Assembly: GCA_003241685.1 (NCBI GenBank)
Contig: QFPJ01000013.1
Coordinates: 115,549 to 179,548, forward strand
DNA: 64,000 bases
Direction of reading: 5' to 3'
From: Sphingopyxis macrogoltabida
Lineage (GTDB): Bacteria; Pseudomonadota; Alphaproteobacteria; Sphingomonadales; Sphingomonadaceae
The position numbers and the translations under genes are program-made. Below are positions 36,231 through 48,552 of this stretch, in pieces. Position 1 is the first letter of the stretch. Each line of letters starts with the position of its first letter. Below the pieces are notes generated by a model. That model saw only the letters and a program-made list of their open reading frames with translations. It was not told where the DNA came from and did no database searches.

Positions 36231-37613
36231 GTGACGCAATCTGTGTCCGCCGCCGCTTCGCCCGCCACTCTCGACGCCCCGGCGACGGCGGCGGCGGGCT
36301 ACACACCCGGCTATCGGCTGTATGTGATGTCGGCCTTGCTCGGCATCTATGCGCTCAATTTTCTCGACCGCCAGATCGTCAACATCCTCGCCGAGCCGAT
36401 CAAGCGGGACTTGGGGCTCGCCGATTGGCAGCTCGGGCTGATGACGGGGTTCGCCTTTGCGCTCTTCTATACCTTCCTCGGCATTCCGATCGCGCGGCTG
36501 GCGGAAACCGGCAACCGCGTGCGCATCATCGCGGTGGCAATGGCGGTGTGGAGCTTCTTCACCGTGCTGTGCGGCTTTGCCCAGAACTTCATCCAGCTGC
36601 TGCTGCTGCGGATCGGGGTCGGGGTCGGCGAAGCGGGGTGCAGCCCGCCGTCGCATTCGCTGATCAGCGACTATGCGCCGCGCGAGAAACGAGCGTCGGC
36701 GCTGGCCTTTTATTCGATGGGCATCCCGCTGGGGTCGCTTGCCGGGATGGTTTTCGGCGGCGTCGTCGCCGACTCGCACGGCTGGCGCACGGCGTTCATC
36801 CTCGCCGGCGCGCCGGGATTGCTGCTGGCGATTGTCGCGATCCTGACGCTGCGCGAACCGCGCGTTGCGGCGATGAAAGTCGCGATGGCGACGCGCGCGC
36901 CGACGCCCAAGCCGCGCTTTGCCGACGCGATGCGCGAACTGCGCTCGAAACGCAGCTTCTGGTGGATGTCGGGCGGGGCGGCGATCAAGGCGTTCATCAC
37001 CTATGGGCAGGTCGCCTTCTACGGCTCCTTCTTCTTCCGCAACCATAGTGAAAGTCTGGCACGACTGGCGCGCGAGGTCGAGGCGGCGACCGGAATCGCT
37101 TTTGGCCCGTCGGGGTTGCTGGGCGTCGCGCTCGGCCTGCTGCTCGGCGTTTTCGGGGTGATCGGCATCTTCATCGGCGGCCGGATTGCCGACCGTATCG
37201 CGGTGAAGGATGTGCGCGGCTATATGATGGTTCCGGCGCTGTCGATCGTCATGGCCACGCCGTTCCAGATTGCCGGGCTGCTGACCGACAATCTTTTGCT
37301 CGCCTTTGCCCTGCTGGCGATCCCGACCGCGCTCAATTCCTTCTACTACGGCCCGGTCGCCGCGAGCGTGCAGAGCCTGGTGCAGCCGCACACGCGGGCG
37401 ACGGCATCGGCGATCCTGTTCTTCATCGTCAATATGGTCGGGCTGGGGCTTGGCCCGCTGGTCATCGGGCTGATGTCCGACCTGTTCGGGCGGAGCTTTG
37501 GCGAAGCCGAGGGGCTGCGCCAGGCGATGATCTGGAGCGCGGTGATCGGCATCGCCGCGGGCCTGTTCTTCCTGCAGGCGCGCCGCACCATCCGCGAAGA
37601 AATCGTCAGCTGA
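36231..37613 (+). CDS. MFS transporter (spinster-like)
   Basis: A 460-aa major-facilitator protein with about 12 hydrophobic helices. Motif-like segments are NFLDRQIVNILAEPIKRDLGL in the first helix region, IPIARLAE after helix 2-3, and ISDYAPREKRASAL. The YALNFLDRQIVNI-type start is seen in spinster-type transporters often placed with CoA-catabolic genes. The GTG at 36231 is 4 nt after the preceding stop and gives the shortest natural N-terminus. It probably moves the substrate or an intermediate across the inner membrane. Confidence 0.88.
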   Translation: MTQSVSAAASPATLDAPATAAAGYTPGYRLYVMSALLGIYALNFLDRQIVNILAEPIKRDLGLADWQLGLMTGFAFALFYTFLGIPIARLAETGNRVRIIAVAMAVWSFFTVLCGFAQNFIQLLLLRIGVGVGEAGCSPPSHSLISDYAPREKRASALAFYSMGIPLGSLAGMVFGGVVADSHGWRTAFILAGAPGLLLAIVAILTLREPRVAAMKVAMATRAPTPKPRFADAMRELRSKRSFWWMSGGAAIKAFITYGQVAFYGSFFFRNHSESLARLAREVEAATGIAFGPSGLLGVALGLLLGVFGVIGIFIGGRIADRIAVKDVRGYMMVPALSIVMATPFQIAGLLTDNLLLAFALLAIPTALNSFYYGPVAASVQSLVQPHTRATASAILFFIVNMVGLGLGPLVIGLMSDLFGRSFGEAEGLRQAMIWSAVIGIAAGLFFLQARRTIREEIVS

Positions 37614-37655
37614 AGAGCATGTGGGCCGCCTGGGCCCATCGAGAGGAAACGGACC

Positions 37656-38837
37656 ATGGACCTGAGTTTCGGGCCGGAATATGAAGCCTATCGCCAATCG
37701 GTCCGTGCCTTCATCGCGGAGCATGGCAAGGACGCGCCGCGCATGATGAAGGCGGGGCGCGTCGCGCCGGAAAATCTGGCCTGGCAAAAGCTGCTGATCG
37801 AGCAGGGCTATGTCGCGCGGACGATCCCGCGCGATTATGGTGGGGCGGGCGAGGGGAGCGATATCCTCAAGACGCGCATCATCGACGAAGAATTCGCCGC
37901 GGCGCGCATGCCCGGCGGCCTGTTCAATGTCGGCGCGGCTTTTCTGGTGCCGATGCTGCTCGAACTCGGGACCGAAGACCAGAAACAGCGCTGGATCCGC
38001 TCGACGATCCATGGCGAGACTTTGTGGTGCGAAGGGTTTTCGGAGCCCGATGCCGGGTCCGACCTCGCCTCGCTCCGCACCCATGCCGCCGAGGACGGCG
38101 ATGATTTCGTCGTCAACGGGCAAAAGATATGGACGTCGGACGCGCAAAACGCCGACATGATGTTCTGCCTCGTCCGCACCGAGACGGGCGCGCCAAAGCA
38201 CCAGAGCCTGTCGATGCTCTATTTTTCGATGCGGACGCCGGGCATCGAGGTGCGCCCGCTGGCGACGATGACCGGCCAGTCCGAGTTCAACGAGGTGTTC
38301 TTTACCGATGTGCGGGTGCCCAAAGATCAGATCATCGGCGCGCGCGGGCAAGGGTGGGAGGCGGCGAACGCGACGCTGAAGCATGAGCGCGATTCGGTCG
38401 GCAATCCCAATTCGGGCGGCGCGAACGCCGCGATGCGGCTCAACCAGATCGCCGCGATCCTGGAGCAGGAGATCGTCGACGGCCGGCCGCTGATCGACGA
38501 CGCCCTGCTGCGCGACCGGCTTGTCCAGCTCCGCTCGCGCGCCGAGGCGCTGCGCTGCCACGGCCTGCGCATGCTGACCGCCTCGGCGCGCCGTGAACGC
38601 AAGGGCGCGGCGGGGCTGATCGTCAAGCTGGTCGGGTGCGAGCTCAACCACCAGATCGCGGCGCTCGCCATCGATGCACTGGGCGAAGCGGGGACGCTCG
38701 CCGACCTCTCGTGGCAGCGGCGCTACATGTATTCGCTCGGCCTGATCATCGGCGGTGGGACCGCGCAGATCCAGAAGAACATCATTGCGGAACGCGGCCT
38801 CGGCATGCCGCGCGAGCCGAAAGCGAAGGCGGTCTGA
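37656..38837 (+). CDS. Acyl-CoA dehydrogenase, first subunit
   Basis: A 393-aa FAD-dependent acyl-CoA dehydrogenase. FSEPDAGSDLASLRT and GQKIWTSDAQNAD are the flavin-binding motifs, and QKNIIAERGLGMPR closes the protein. ATG at 37656 follows GAGAGGAAAC. It lies one base before a second acyl-CoA dehydrogenase gene, as in heteromeric FadE pairs of steroid and isoprenoid degradation. It would introduce the double bond hydrated by the crotonase. Confidence 0.93.
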   Translation: MDLSFGPEYEAYRQSVRAFIAEHGKDAPRMMKAGRVAPENLAWQKLLIEQGYVARTIPRDYGGAGEGSDILKTRIIDEEFAAARMPGGLFNVGAAFLVPMLLELGTEDQKQRWIRSTIHGETLWCEGFSEPDAGSDLASLRTHAAEDGDDFVVNGQKIWTSDAQNADMMFCLVRTETGAPKHQSLSMLYFSMRTPGIEVRPLATMTGQSEFNEVFFTDVRVPKDQIIGARGQGWEAANATLKHERDSVGNPNSGGANAAMRLNQIAAILEQEIVDGRPLIDDALLRDRLVQLRSRAEALRCHGLRMLTASARRERKGAAGLIVKLVGCELNHQIAALAIDALGEAGTLADLSWQRRYMYSLGLIIGGGTAQIQKNIIAERGLGMPREPKAKAV

Positions 38838-38838
38838 T

Positions 38839-40017
38839 ATGGAGTTTGGACTTTCCGACGATCAAAAGCTGCTTGTCGACACGCTGTCGCGGGCCTTGGC
38901 GGACACCGTGTCGGTCGATACGATCCGTGGGTCGGACCCGGCGCATGTCCGGGACGATCCGCTGTGGCGCCAGATCGTCGAATTCGGGGTGCCGTCGCTG
39001 CTCGTGCCCGAACAGTTTGGCGGGCTCGGGCTCAGCCTGCTCGACGCTGCGCTGGTGTCCGAATGTCTCGGCGCCGCGGCCGCGCCGGTTCCGCATATCG
39101 GCGCCTCGGTTCTGGCCCCGCTCGCGCTGACGCTGGCGGGAAGCGCCGCGCAGCAGGCCAAATGGCTGCCCCGGATCGCGAGCGGCAACGTCGCGTTCGG
39201 CGTCGCCATATCCGAACATGCAGCCGGCGTGCGCGGCGATGCCGGCGTGGTTCGGACGGCCGAGCGTCTGACCGGCATCGCGCGCTTCGCTCTCGATGCG
39301 GCGGGCGCGGACGCTTTCATCGTCGCCGATCTGGAAGGCGGACTGCACCTTGTCGCCGCCGACGCACCCGGCGTGACCATCGAACCGGTCGCCACCATCG
39401 ACCGAACGCGGGGGATCGCGCATCTCAAGCTCGACAATGTGGCGGGCGAACCGCTCGGCGAGGGCGTGGCCGGGCACGCGCTCCGCCGGATGATCGAGGC
39501 CGGCCGGATCATGCTGGCCGCCGACACGCTGGGCGCTGCGTCAGTAATGATCGACAAGGCGGTCGCTTATTCGCTGGAGCGCAAGCAGTTCGACCGGATC
39601 GTCGGATCGTTCCAGGCGGTGAAGCATCTGTCCGCCGAAATGGTGGCCGAACTGGAGCCGTGCCGATCGCTGATCTGGTACGCCGCGCACAGCTTCGACG
39701 CGCTGCCCGATGAATGCGCGGTCATGTCGGCCCATGCGAAATCGCTGACGGACGAGGCGGGCCGCTTCGTCGCCCGGACGGCGACCGAGGTCCATGGCGG
39801 GATCGGCTTTACCGATCTGCTGGGCCTGCACTTCTGGTTCAAGCGAATTGGCCTGAACCGGCAATTGCTGGGCGGGCCCGAATATGTCCGTCAGGAGATC
39901 GCCGGGCTGCTGGGTTGGGGGACCAGCCGGGGCGCCTCTGCATGTTCTGCTCTCGACCGCATGCCCGACTACGTCGCTATCGAGCGATCGACCGCTTTCG
40001 GTCGCTTGACACCTTGA
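38839..40017 (+). CDS. Acyl-CoA dehydrogenase, second subunit
   Basis: A 392-aa acyl-CoA dehydrogenase starting EFGLSDDQKLLVDTLSRALA. The C-terminal core keeps RKQFDRIVGSFQAVKHLSAEM and TEVHGGIGFTDLLGLHFWFKR. The usual SEPxAGSD flavin stretch is replaced by ISEHAAGVRGDAG, so it may be the non-catalytic half of a heteromer with the preceding gene. The last ~30 residues (after LLGWGTSRG) look unlike the family and may be junction-derived. It is the last gene of the operon; no clear terminator follows. Confidence 0.88.
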   Translation: MEFGLSDDQKLLVDTLSRALADTVSVDTIRGSDPAHVRDDPLWRQIVEFGVPSLLVPEQFGGLGLSLLDAALVSECLGAAAAPVPHIGASVLAPLALTLAGSAAQQAKWLPRIASGNVAFGVAISEHAAGVRGDAGVVRTAERLTGIARFALDAAGADAFIVADLEGGLHLVAADAPGVTIEPVATIDRTRGIAHLKLDNVAGEPLGEGVAGHALRRMIEAGRIMLAADTLGAASVMIDKAVAYSLERKQFDRIVGSFQAVKHLSAEMVAELEPCRSLIWYAAHSFDALPDECAVMSAHAKSLTDEAGRFVARTATEVHGGIGFTDLLGLHFWFKRIGLNRQLLGGPEYVRQEIAGLLGWGTSRGASACSALDRMPDYVAIERSTAFGRLTP

Positions 40018-40145
40018 AGCTGTCAGTCCGCTACGGGCCAGCACCGGACCGAAAAGCATCGGAATGCCGCACAGATTCACACCAAAGTGGATCATTTCTG
40101 TTAGTCGAACTGTCGTTATGGCATCAAAAATGTGGGGCGGGGGTT

Positions 40146-40416
40146 CGCCGCCGGTGCCGGGAAACGCGGCGACCTGTTCGTCGCGGCCTGGAAGAAAGCG
40201 CGCGCGCAGGGGGTAACGGGGGGCGCCGGTTTATGCTGCGCGCGGCGCGGCGGGCGACAATCTTACCGACATGGCGAACAGCTTGCATCGCGATCGGCAT
40301 CCCGTCGCTGCTCCAGAACCGCCGTGCGCTGTCCGGGCGGGACGCCATGAGCGTGAAAACGCTGTCTCAGGACCGACAGCAATATCTCGGCCGTGGACGC
40401 GGCATGGGGATGGCCC
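40146..40416 (+). pseudogene. Degraded TraA-relaxase C-terminus
   Basis: This stretch repeats, with changes, the 3' end of the chimeric gene at 21384-21647. Shared pieces are AAACGCGGCGACCTGTTCGTC versus its earlier counterpart, GATGGCGAA(C/G)AGC, CTGCTCCA, GAAAACGCTGTCTCAGGA and GGCCGTGGACGCGGCATGG. The frame is broken in several places: KRGDLFVAAWKKA is in one frame, MANSLHRDR in another and MSVKTLSQDRQQ in a third. It lies in the 603-nt gap between the acyl-CoA dehydrogenase and kdp genes; I see nothing else there except the probable kdp leader. Confidence 0.7.
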
Positions 40417-40620
40417 GGTTTCCTGGTCACGCTCAGCCTCTTCTGCAAAGCGGCGTGGTCCGATGTGCGCTTTCGACCTGCGCGCAATGCCAAAATCATA
40501 CGCAAATACTACGCGCATGAGGATTTCGCTCTCTCGCAATCAAACGCGGCGGCCGCCTATTTGACGCTCCTGCAGACGACTCGCCGCGCCCCGCGGCCTG
40601 CGTCTTGCCGGAGCACCATC

Positions 40621-40704
40621 ATGCAGGATCTGATCTGGGTCGGCATCATCCTTGCCCTCGTCGCCGCGAGCCTCGGCTATGCGCGGCTTTGCGACGACGC
40701 ATAG
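40621..40704 (+). CDS. 27-aa membrane peptide before kdpF
   Basis: A peptide, MQDLIWVGIILALVAASLG followed by YARLCDDA, with one transmembrane helix. CCGGAG lies 8 nt before the ATG. It stops 12 nt before kdpF and has a similar size and topology, so it may be an accessory subunit or leader peptide of the Kdp system. Similar short peptides precede kdpF in relatives, as far as I recall. Confidence 0.6.
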   Translation: MQDLIWVGIILALVAASLGYARLCDDA

Positions 40705-40716
40705 GGACCGATGCCC

Positions 40717-40806
40717 ATGACTTTCGACCTCTGGCTCGCGGGCCTCACCGCGCTCGGCCTTCTCTTCTATCTCGTCGCCGTGCTTGCGCGGCCCGAGCGC
40801 TTTTAG
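40717..40806 (+). CDS. kdpF: K+-transporting ATPase subunit KdpF
   Basis: A 29-aa single-helix peptide ([19 protein letters not shown] then [10 protein letters not shown]). KdpF stabilises the KdpABC complex in the inner membrane. The LxRPERF ending is typical. It lies 13 nt before kdpA. An ATG at 40711 would add two residues. Confidence 0.9.
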   Translation: MTFDLWLAGLTALGLLFYLVAVLARPERF

Positions 40807-40819
40807 GGGGGGCGGCGTC

Positions 40820-42523
40820 ATGACCTTTCAGGGATGGCTTCTCATCATCGCCTTTATCGGCGTCTTGCTGGCGATCACCAGGCCGATGGGCCGTTGGCTG
40901 TTCGCGCTTTACGATGGACGTCCTACGCCGCTGCACCGTCTGCTCGGACCGGTCGAGGCAGGCTTTTATCGCTTGTCCGGGATCGATCCGACCGAAGAGC
41001 AAAGCTGGCGGCGCTATGCCGTCCACATGCTCCTGTTCAATGCCATGCTGTTGCTCTTCACCTATATGGTGCTGCGTCTTCAGGGCGTTCTGCCGCTCAA
41101 TCCACTCGGCTATGATGCGGTGGGCGCGGACGGCGCGTTCAACACGGCGATCAGCTTCACCACGAACACCAACTGGCAATGGTATTCGGGCGAAGCGACC
41201 TTGTCGAACCTCAGCCAGATGCTCGGCCTGACGATCCAGAACTTTCTGTCCGCCGCAACCGGGATCGCGCTCGCCTTTGCCCTCTTCCGCGGTTTCGCCC
41301 GGCGGAGCGCCGCGACGATCGGCAATTTCTGTGCCGATATGACGCGCGTCACCCTCTATCTGCTGCTGCCGATCTGCATCGTCTATGCGCTTTTCCTGAT
41401 AGCCAATGGCGTGCCGCAGACGTTTGCGGGATCGGTTGACGTGACGACGCTCGAAGGCGTCAAGCAGACCCTTGCCTTGGGCCCGGTCGCCAGCCAGGAG
41501 GCGATCAAGATGCTTGGCACCAATGGCGGCGGCTTCTTCAACGCCAATTCGGCGCACCCGTTCGAAAACCCCAATGCGGTCACGAACTTCGTTCAGATGC
41601 TGTCGATCTTCGCCATCGGTTTCGGCCTGACCTGGACCTTCGGCAAGGCTGTCGGCAACCAGCGCCAGGGATGGGCGATCCTTGCCGCCATGCTCGTCAT
41701 TTTCCTCGCTGGCGTCGGCATCACCTATTGGCAGGAAGCCGTGGGCAATCCCGTGCTCCATCAACTCGGCGTCGCCGGGGGCAATATGGAAGGCAAGGAG
41801 GTTCGCTTCGGCATCGCGGCCTCGTCGCTCTTCGCGGTCGTCACGACGGCGGCGTCCTGCGGTGCGGTCAATGCGATGCACGACAGCTTCACCGCCCTGG
41901 GCGGCATGATCCCGCTGCTCAATATCCAGCTTGGCGAAGTCGTCGTCGGCGGGGTTGGCGCCGGCATCTACGGGTTCCTGCTGTTTGCGATCCTTGCGGT
42001 GTTCGTCGCGGGGCTGATGGTCGGGCGCACCCCCGAATATGTCGGCAAGAAGATCGAGGCGCGCGAGGTCAAGCTCGCGGTGCTGGCGATTGCCGTGCTC
42101 CCGCTGCTTATCCTGGGCGGCACCGCGATCGCCTCGGTCACCGAGGCGGGGCTTGCGGGGCCGCTCAACGCCGGGCCGCACGGCTTTTCGGAGATCCTCT
42201 ATGCGTTCACCAGCGCGGTGGGCAATAACGGGTCGGCCTTCGCGGGCCTCAGCGCCGGGACGCCTTTCTATAACGGCATGCTGGGCGTCGCGATGTGGCT
42301 TGGCCGTTTCTTCATCATCATCCCCATGTTGGCCATCGCAGGCAGCCTCGCGTCCAAGAAATATACGCCGGAGACGGCAGGCAGCTTCCCAACCACCGGG
42401 CCGCTATGGACCGGGCTGCTGGTCGGGATCGTGCTGATCGTCGGCGGCCTGACCTTCCTCCCCGGCCTCGCGCTCGGGCCGATCGCCGATCATCTCGCGA
42501 TGATCAACGGCCAGCTTTTCTAA
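40820..42523 (+). CDS. kdpA: K+-transporting ATPase potassium-binding subunit KdpA
   Basis: A 567-aa membrane subunit that forms the potassium pathway of the high-affinity Kdp pump. Selectivity-filter motifs are visible as [46 protein letters not shown] and [12 protein letters not shown], one per repeat. About ten helices are present and the length is normal. It belongs to kdpFABC-DE, used at low external K+. Confidence 0.97.
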   Translation: MTFQGWLLIIAFIGVLLAITRPMGRWLFALYDGRPTPLHRLLGPVEAGFYRLSGIDPTEEQSWRRYAVHMLLFNAMLLLFTYMVLRLQGVLPLNPLGYDAVGADGAFNTAISFTTNTNWQWYSGEATLSNLSQMLGLTIQNFLSAATGIALAFALFRGFARRSAATIGNFCADMTRVTLYLLLPICIVYALFLIANGVPQTFAGSVDVTTLEGVKQTLALGPVASQEAIKMLGTNGGGFFNANSAHPFENPNAVTNFVQMLSIFAIGFGLTWTFGKAVGNQRQGWAILAAMLVIFLAGVGITYWQEAVGNPVLHQLGVAGGNMEGKEVRFGIAASSLFAVVTTAASCGAVNAMHDSFTALGGMIPLLNIQLGEVVVGGVGAGIYGFLLFAILAVFVAGLMVGRTPEYVGKKIEAREVKLAVLAIAVLPLLILGGTAIASVTEAGLAGPLNAGPHGFSEILYAFTSAVGNNGSAFAGLSAGTPFYNGMLGVAMWLGRFFIIIPMLAIAGSLASKKYTPETAGSFPTTGPLWTGLLVGIVLIVGGLTFLPGLALGPIADHLAMINGQLF

Positions 42524-42535
42524 GGAAATTTGCAC

Positions 42536-44581
<2,046 letters not shown>

Positions 44582-44591
44582 GGAAACGAAA

Positions 44592-45182
44592 ATGAAAAAG
44601 GACATCATCAGCGCGCTACGCCCGGCGATCGTCATGACGCTGCTTTTCGCCGCGCTGCTCGGGCTGGCCTATCCATTGGCGATCACCGGCATCGGACAGG
44701 CGATCTTCCCCGATCAGGCGAATGGCAGCCTTGTGCGCGACAAGGGCATCGTCGTCGGCTCGACCGTGGTCGGGCAGGCGTTCGGTTCGGAACGCTATTT
44801 CAACACGCGGCCTTCGGCAGCGGGCGACGGGTATGACGGGCTTGCCTCGTCGGGGTCCAACCTCGGCCCGACGTCGCAGGCGCTCGCGGACCGGGTGAAG
44901 GGCGATGTCGCCAGACTTTCCGAAACGGCGCCAGGGCCGAACGTCCCGCCTGACCTGGTGACGGCCTCCGCTTCGGGGCTGGACCCCCATATCAGTCCCG
45001 AAGCGGCTTTTTTTCAGGTCGATCGCGTGGCGCGTTCGCGCTCGCTCGACCCCGCGGCGGTACGGCGGCTGGTCGAACAATATGTCGAGCGGCCGATACT
45101 CGGCTTCCTTGGCGAGCCGCGCGTCAATGTGTTCATCCTCAATCGACGACTCGATATATTTGGGGCTAAACCCGCCGCGTGA
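44592..45182 (+). CDS. kdpC: K+-transporting ATPase subunit KdpC
   Basis: A 196-aa subunit with one N-terminal helix ([23 protein letters not shown]) and a periplasmic domain with [14 protein letters not shown] and [13 protein letters not shown], typical of KdpC. It stabilises the pump and affects nucleotide binding. Its stop overlaps the GTG start of kdpD by four bases. Confidence 0.96.
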   Translation: MKKDIISALRPAIVMTLLFAALLGLAYPLAITGIGQAIFPDQANGSLVRDKGIVVGSTVVGQAFGSERYFNTRPSAAGDGYDGLASSGSNLGPTSQALADRVKGDVARLSETAPGPNVPPDLVTASASGLDPHISPEAAFFQVDRVARSRSLDPAAVRRLVEQYVERPILGFLGEPRVNVFILNRRLDIFGAKPAA

Positions 45183-47848
45183 CAGCCAATGACCGACCAT
45201 CACCAGAGGCCTTTCTGCGTCAGGCGGCGCAGGAAGGCCGCGGCCGTTTGAAGGTCTTCCTCGGTGCGGCGCCTGGCGTCGGCAAGACGTGGGAAATGCT
45301 GACCGATGGCCGCCAACGCCGCGACGCCGGGATCGATGTCGTGATCGGCGTGGTGGAGACGCATGGCCGGCGCGAGACCGAAGCCCTTGTGCAAGGCCAT
45401 GAGATCTTGCCGCGCCGGGCCGTCGATCATCAGGGCCACAGCCTCGGCGAAATGGATATCGATGCCATTCTCGAGCGGCACCCCGAACTTGTTCTGGTCG
45501 ATGAACTTGCCCACAGCAATGCGCCGGGCAGTCGCCACCCCAAACGTTATCAGGACGTCGGGGAATTGCTGGATGCCGGGATCGACGTCTATTCGACGCT
45601 CAACATCCAGCATGTCGAAAGCCTCAATGACGTCGTCGCGTCATTCACGCGGGTCCGTGTGCGCGAGACCGTCCCGGATTCGATCCTCGAAAGCGCCGAA
45701 ATCCAGGTTGTCGATATTCCGCCCGACGAGTTGATAGAGCGGCTGCGTGACGGCAAGGTCTATATTCCGCAGGAAGCCAGCCGGGCGCTTACGCATTTCT
45801 TCTCCAAATCGAATCTCACCGCCCTGCGCGAACTCGCGCTGCGCCGCGCCGCGCAGGCGGTCGATGCGCAAATGCTCGACCATGTCCGCAGTCACGCGCT
45901 CGCGGGCAGCTTTGCGGTGGGCGAACGCATTGTCGTCGCGGTCAGCGAACTCCCCGTGGCGGCCGAACTCGTCCGCGCGGGCAAGCGGCTCGCCGACGCG
46001 CTCAAGGCGCCGTGGACGGCGGTCTATATCGAGACGCGGCGCAGCCAGGGCATGTCGGATGATGATCGCCGTCAGCTGGCTGATACGCTCGCGCTGGCGT
46101 CGCGGCTGGGGGCTTCGACAGCCACGGTGCCCGCGGCCAGCGTCGTGGACGGGCTGCAGAGTTTTTCGCGCGATGCGCGTGCGACGCAAATCGTCATCGG
46201 CAAATCGAACCGGCCGTGGTGGTTCGAGATGCGTCACGGCTCCGTCGTCGATCAACTGGTCCGAACGATCGACGATGTCGCGGTACATGTGCTGCCGGGG
46301 GAGGTTGGCCAGCCGGGCGGGCAGCGTCACGCGAAAGCGCAGCCCGGCCGGTGGGGCCGACCGGCGCATTATATCTGGTCGCTGGCGATGGTGAGCGCAA
46401 TGGCCGTGCTCGGGCGCCTGCTGATCGAGGTGATCGACCTCAGCAATATTTCGCTGCTGTTCCTGATCCCGGTGATGTTTGCCGCCGCTACCTTCGGCCT
46501 CCGCGCGGGGCTGTTCGCCGGGCTTGCGTCCAGCCTTGCCTATAATTTCTTCTTCCTGCCGCCGACGGGCACGCTGACGGTCAACAATCCGGAAAATGTG
46601 ATCAGCATCCTCGTGTTGCTCGGCGTCGCGATCGTGACCAGCCAGTTCGCCGCGCGCGTGCGTGCACAGGCCGACCTCGCGCAATCGAGCGCGCGTCAGA
46701 ATGCCGCGCTCGCCAGCTTTTCGCGGCAATTGACCGCGGCGCCCGACCAGGATGCGCTGATGCAAGCCATCTGTGCCGAGGTCGGGCGCCTGCTCGATGT
46801 CCGCACGGTGCTGTTGCTGCCGTCTGCCGATGGGCCGATGCTGCGCGCCGCGGTGCCGCCCGAGGACCGGCTGGAACAGATCGAACGCGCCGCCGCGCAA
46901 TGGGCGATCGACAATGCCCAGCCCGCCGGGCGAGGTTCGGCAACGCTGACGGCGTCGGACTGGCTCTTTCACCCGCTGCGCACGACGCGCGGCGTGCTCG
47001 GCGTGTTGGGAATGACGCGCGACGACGCGCGCGAACCCGTGCGGTCGGACATGGTGCCGCTCCTGATGAGCCTGCTCGATCAGGCCTCGATCGCCCTCGA
47101 TCGCATGGAGCTGGAAGAAGCATCGCTTCACGCGCGCCAGATCGGCGAGCGCGATCGACTCCGCTCGGCGCTGCTCTCGTCGGTAAGCCACGACCTCCGC
47201 ACGCCGCTCACCACGATATTGTCCGCGGCGCAGGAGATGCGGCGCCAGCCGTCGGCCGAAATGGCGGCGACGATCGAGACCGAGGCGCTGCGCCTCAACC
47301 GCTTCGTCTCGAACCTGCTCGACATGGCCCGGGTCGAGGCCGGCGCCCTGCCGATGAAGGCCGAAGCGACCGAATTGTTCGATGCCGCCGCGAGCGCGGC
47401 GCATGACACCCGCGCCTCGCTCGCCGGGCACGAGGTGCTGATCGATATCGCGTCCAGCATCCCGATGGTGCGGGTCGACCCGGTCCTGCTCCACCACTGC
47501 CTGATCAACCTGCTCGACAATGCCGGGCGTTACGCCGATCCCGGCACGCCTATCGCGATCCGCGCGAGCCGCACCGCCGAAGCGATCCTGCTTTCGGTGA
47601 TCGACCAGGGGCCGGGGATCGCGCCGGGCAACGAGAAGCGCGTCTTCGAAACCTTCACGCGGCTCGAGGGAAGCGACCGGGCCAAGCATGGAACCGGACT
47701 CGGCCTCGCGATCGTCAAGGGCTTTGCCGAGGCGATGGGGCTGACGGTCGAGGCGGGCAACAACAGCGAGCCGCATGGCGCGCGCTTCACGATCCGCATC
47801 CCCGAAACGCTGATCATGACGGATCTGACCGACAAGGACATCCCATGA
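45179..47848 (+). CDS. kdpD: Osmosensitive K+ channel histidine kinase KdpD
   Basis: An 889-aa sensor kinase. The N-terminal KdpD domain has Walker A at 29-37 (GAAPGVGKT) and [16 protein letters not shown], followed by a USP-like domain, four membrane helices (about 400-500), a GAF-like region, and the HisKA/HATPase core with the phosphoacceptor in [12 protein letters not shown] and [15 protein letters not shown] at 45179 overlaps kdpC. It senses K+ limitation and phosphorylates KdpE. Confidence 0.96.
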   Translation: MTANDRPSPEAFLRQAAQEGRGRLKVFLGAAPGVGKTWEMLTDGRQRRDAGIDVVIGVVETHGRRETEALVQGHEILPRRAVDHQGHSLGEMDIDAILERHPELVLVDELAHSNAPGSRHPKRYQDVGELLDAGIDVYSTLNIQHVESLNDVVASFTRVRVRETVPDSILESAEIQVVDIPPDELIERLRDGKVYIPQEASRALTHFFSKSNLTALRELALRRAAQAVDAQMLDHVRSHALAGSFAVGERIVVAVSELPVAAELVRAGKRLADALKAPWTAVYIETRRSQGMSDDDRRQLADTLALASRLGASTATVPAASVVDGLQSFSRDARATQIVIGKSNRPWWFEMRHGSVVDQLVRTIDDVAVHVLPGEVGQPGGQRHAKAQPGRWGRPAHYIWSLAMVSAMAVLGRLLIEVIDLSNISLLFLIPVMFAAATFGLRAGLFAGLASSLAYNFFFLPPTGTLTVNNPENVISILVLLGVAIVTSQFAARVRAQADLAQSSARQNAALASFSRQLTAAPDQDALMQAICAEVGRLLDVRTVLLLPSADGPMLRAAVPPEDRLEQIERAAAQWAIDNAQPAGRGSATLTASDWLFHPLRTTRGVLGVLGMTRDDAREPVRSDMVPLLMSLLDQASIALDRMELEEASLHARQIGERDRLRSALLSSVSHDLRTPLTTILSAAQEMRRQPSAEMAATIETEALRLNRFVSNLLDMARVEAGALPMKAEATELFDAAASAAHDTRASLAGHEVLIDIASSIPMVRVDPVLLHHCLINLLDNAGRYADPGTPIAIRASRTAEAILLSVIDQGPGIAPGNEKRVFETFTRLEGSDRAKHGTGLGLAIVKGFAEAMGLTVEAGNNSEPHGARFTIRIPETLIMTDLTDKDIP

Positions 47849-48552
47849 AAACTCGCCACAAGGTCTTGGTCGTCGATGACGAGCTGCATATCCGCCGCCT
47901 GATCCATGCGGCGCTGGAGCGTGCCGACTATGCGATCGTCGAAGCCGAAAATGCGCGCGAGGCGATGGAGCGGCTGCGCGACGAGCGCCCTGACATCGTG
48001 CTGCTCGACCTCGGACTGCCCGACCGCGACGGGCTGGAACTTGTGCCGCTGGTCAAGCAACAGTCGGATACGACGCTGATCGTCGTGTCGGCGCGCGACG
48101 CGACCGAAGAAAAGGTGGCGGCGCTCGACCTGGGCGCCGACGATTATCTCACCAAGCCGTTCGACACCGACGAATTGCTCGCGCGGGTGCGCGTCGCGCT
48201 GCGCAACCGCCTGACGCGCGATGGCGGAAATCTGACCGTGACGGTCGGGGACGTCAAACTCGATCTGGTCGCGCGCATCGTGACGAAGGGCGATGAGGAG
48301 ATACATCTGACGCCCAAGGAATATGCGGTGCTCGCCCAGCTTGCGCGCTTTCCCGGGCGGGTGATCACGCACAAGCAGATCATGGCCGAGGTCTGGCCGC
48401 ACGAGCATGAGCATCATGTCGAATATCTGCGTGTGCTGGTCCGCACGCTGCGCCAGAAGCTGGAGGTCGATCCGCAGCAGCCGCAGATCATCTCCAACGA
48501 ACTCGGGATCGGCTATCGCTTGCGGGTCGGAACCGAGAGTTCCGGAGGGTGA
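47845..48552 (+). CDS. kdpE: Response regulator KdpE
   Basis: A 235-aa OmpR/PhoB-type regulator. The receiver carries VVDDE, the phosphorylated Asp in IVLLDLGLPDRDG and the conserved Lys in YLTKPF. The winged-helix domain ends in SNELGIGYRLRV. Its ATG overlaps the kdpD stop (ATGA). It activates kdpFABC transcription. The gap downstream (48553-48920) holds only the small gene below and a minus-strand terminator. Confidence 0.96.
   Translation: MKTRHKVLVVDDELHIRRLIHAALERADYAIVEAENAREAMERLRDERPDIVLLDLGLPDRDGLELVPLVKQQSDTTLIVVSARDATEEKVAALDLGADDYLTKPFDTDELLARVRVALRNRLTRDGGNLTVTVGDVKLDLVARIVTKGDEEIHLTPKEYAVLAQLARFPGRVITHKQIMAEVWPHEHEHHVEYLRVLVRTLRQKLEVDPQQPQIISNELGIGYRLRVGTESSGG

Noticed and set aside
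36132..38651. 839-codon minus-strand frame over the MFS and acyl-CoA dehydrogenase genes
   Set aside because: It crosses two well-supported genes and is rich in Arg/His/Asp without any domain, typical of a shadow frame.
20571..40620. A direct repeat of the tRNA-Tyr 3' end marking the right end of an island
   Set aside because: I looked for CTGTCCACCA-like sequence downstream and found none, so the island's right boundary cannot be set.
45641..47776. 711-codon minus-strand frame inside kdpD
   Set aside because: Antisense to a complete sensor kinase; composition is that of a shadow.
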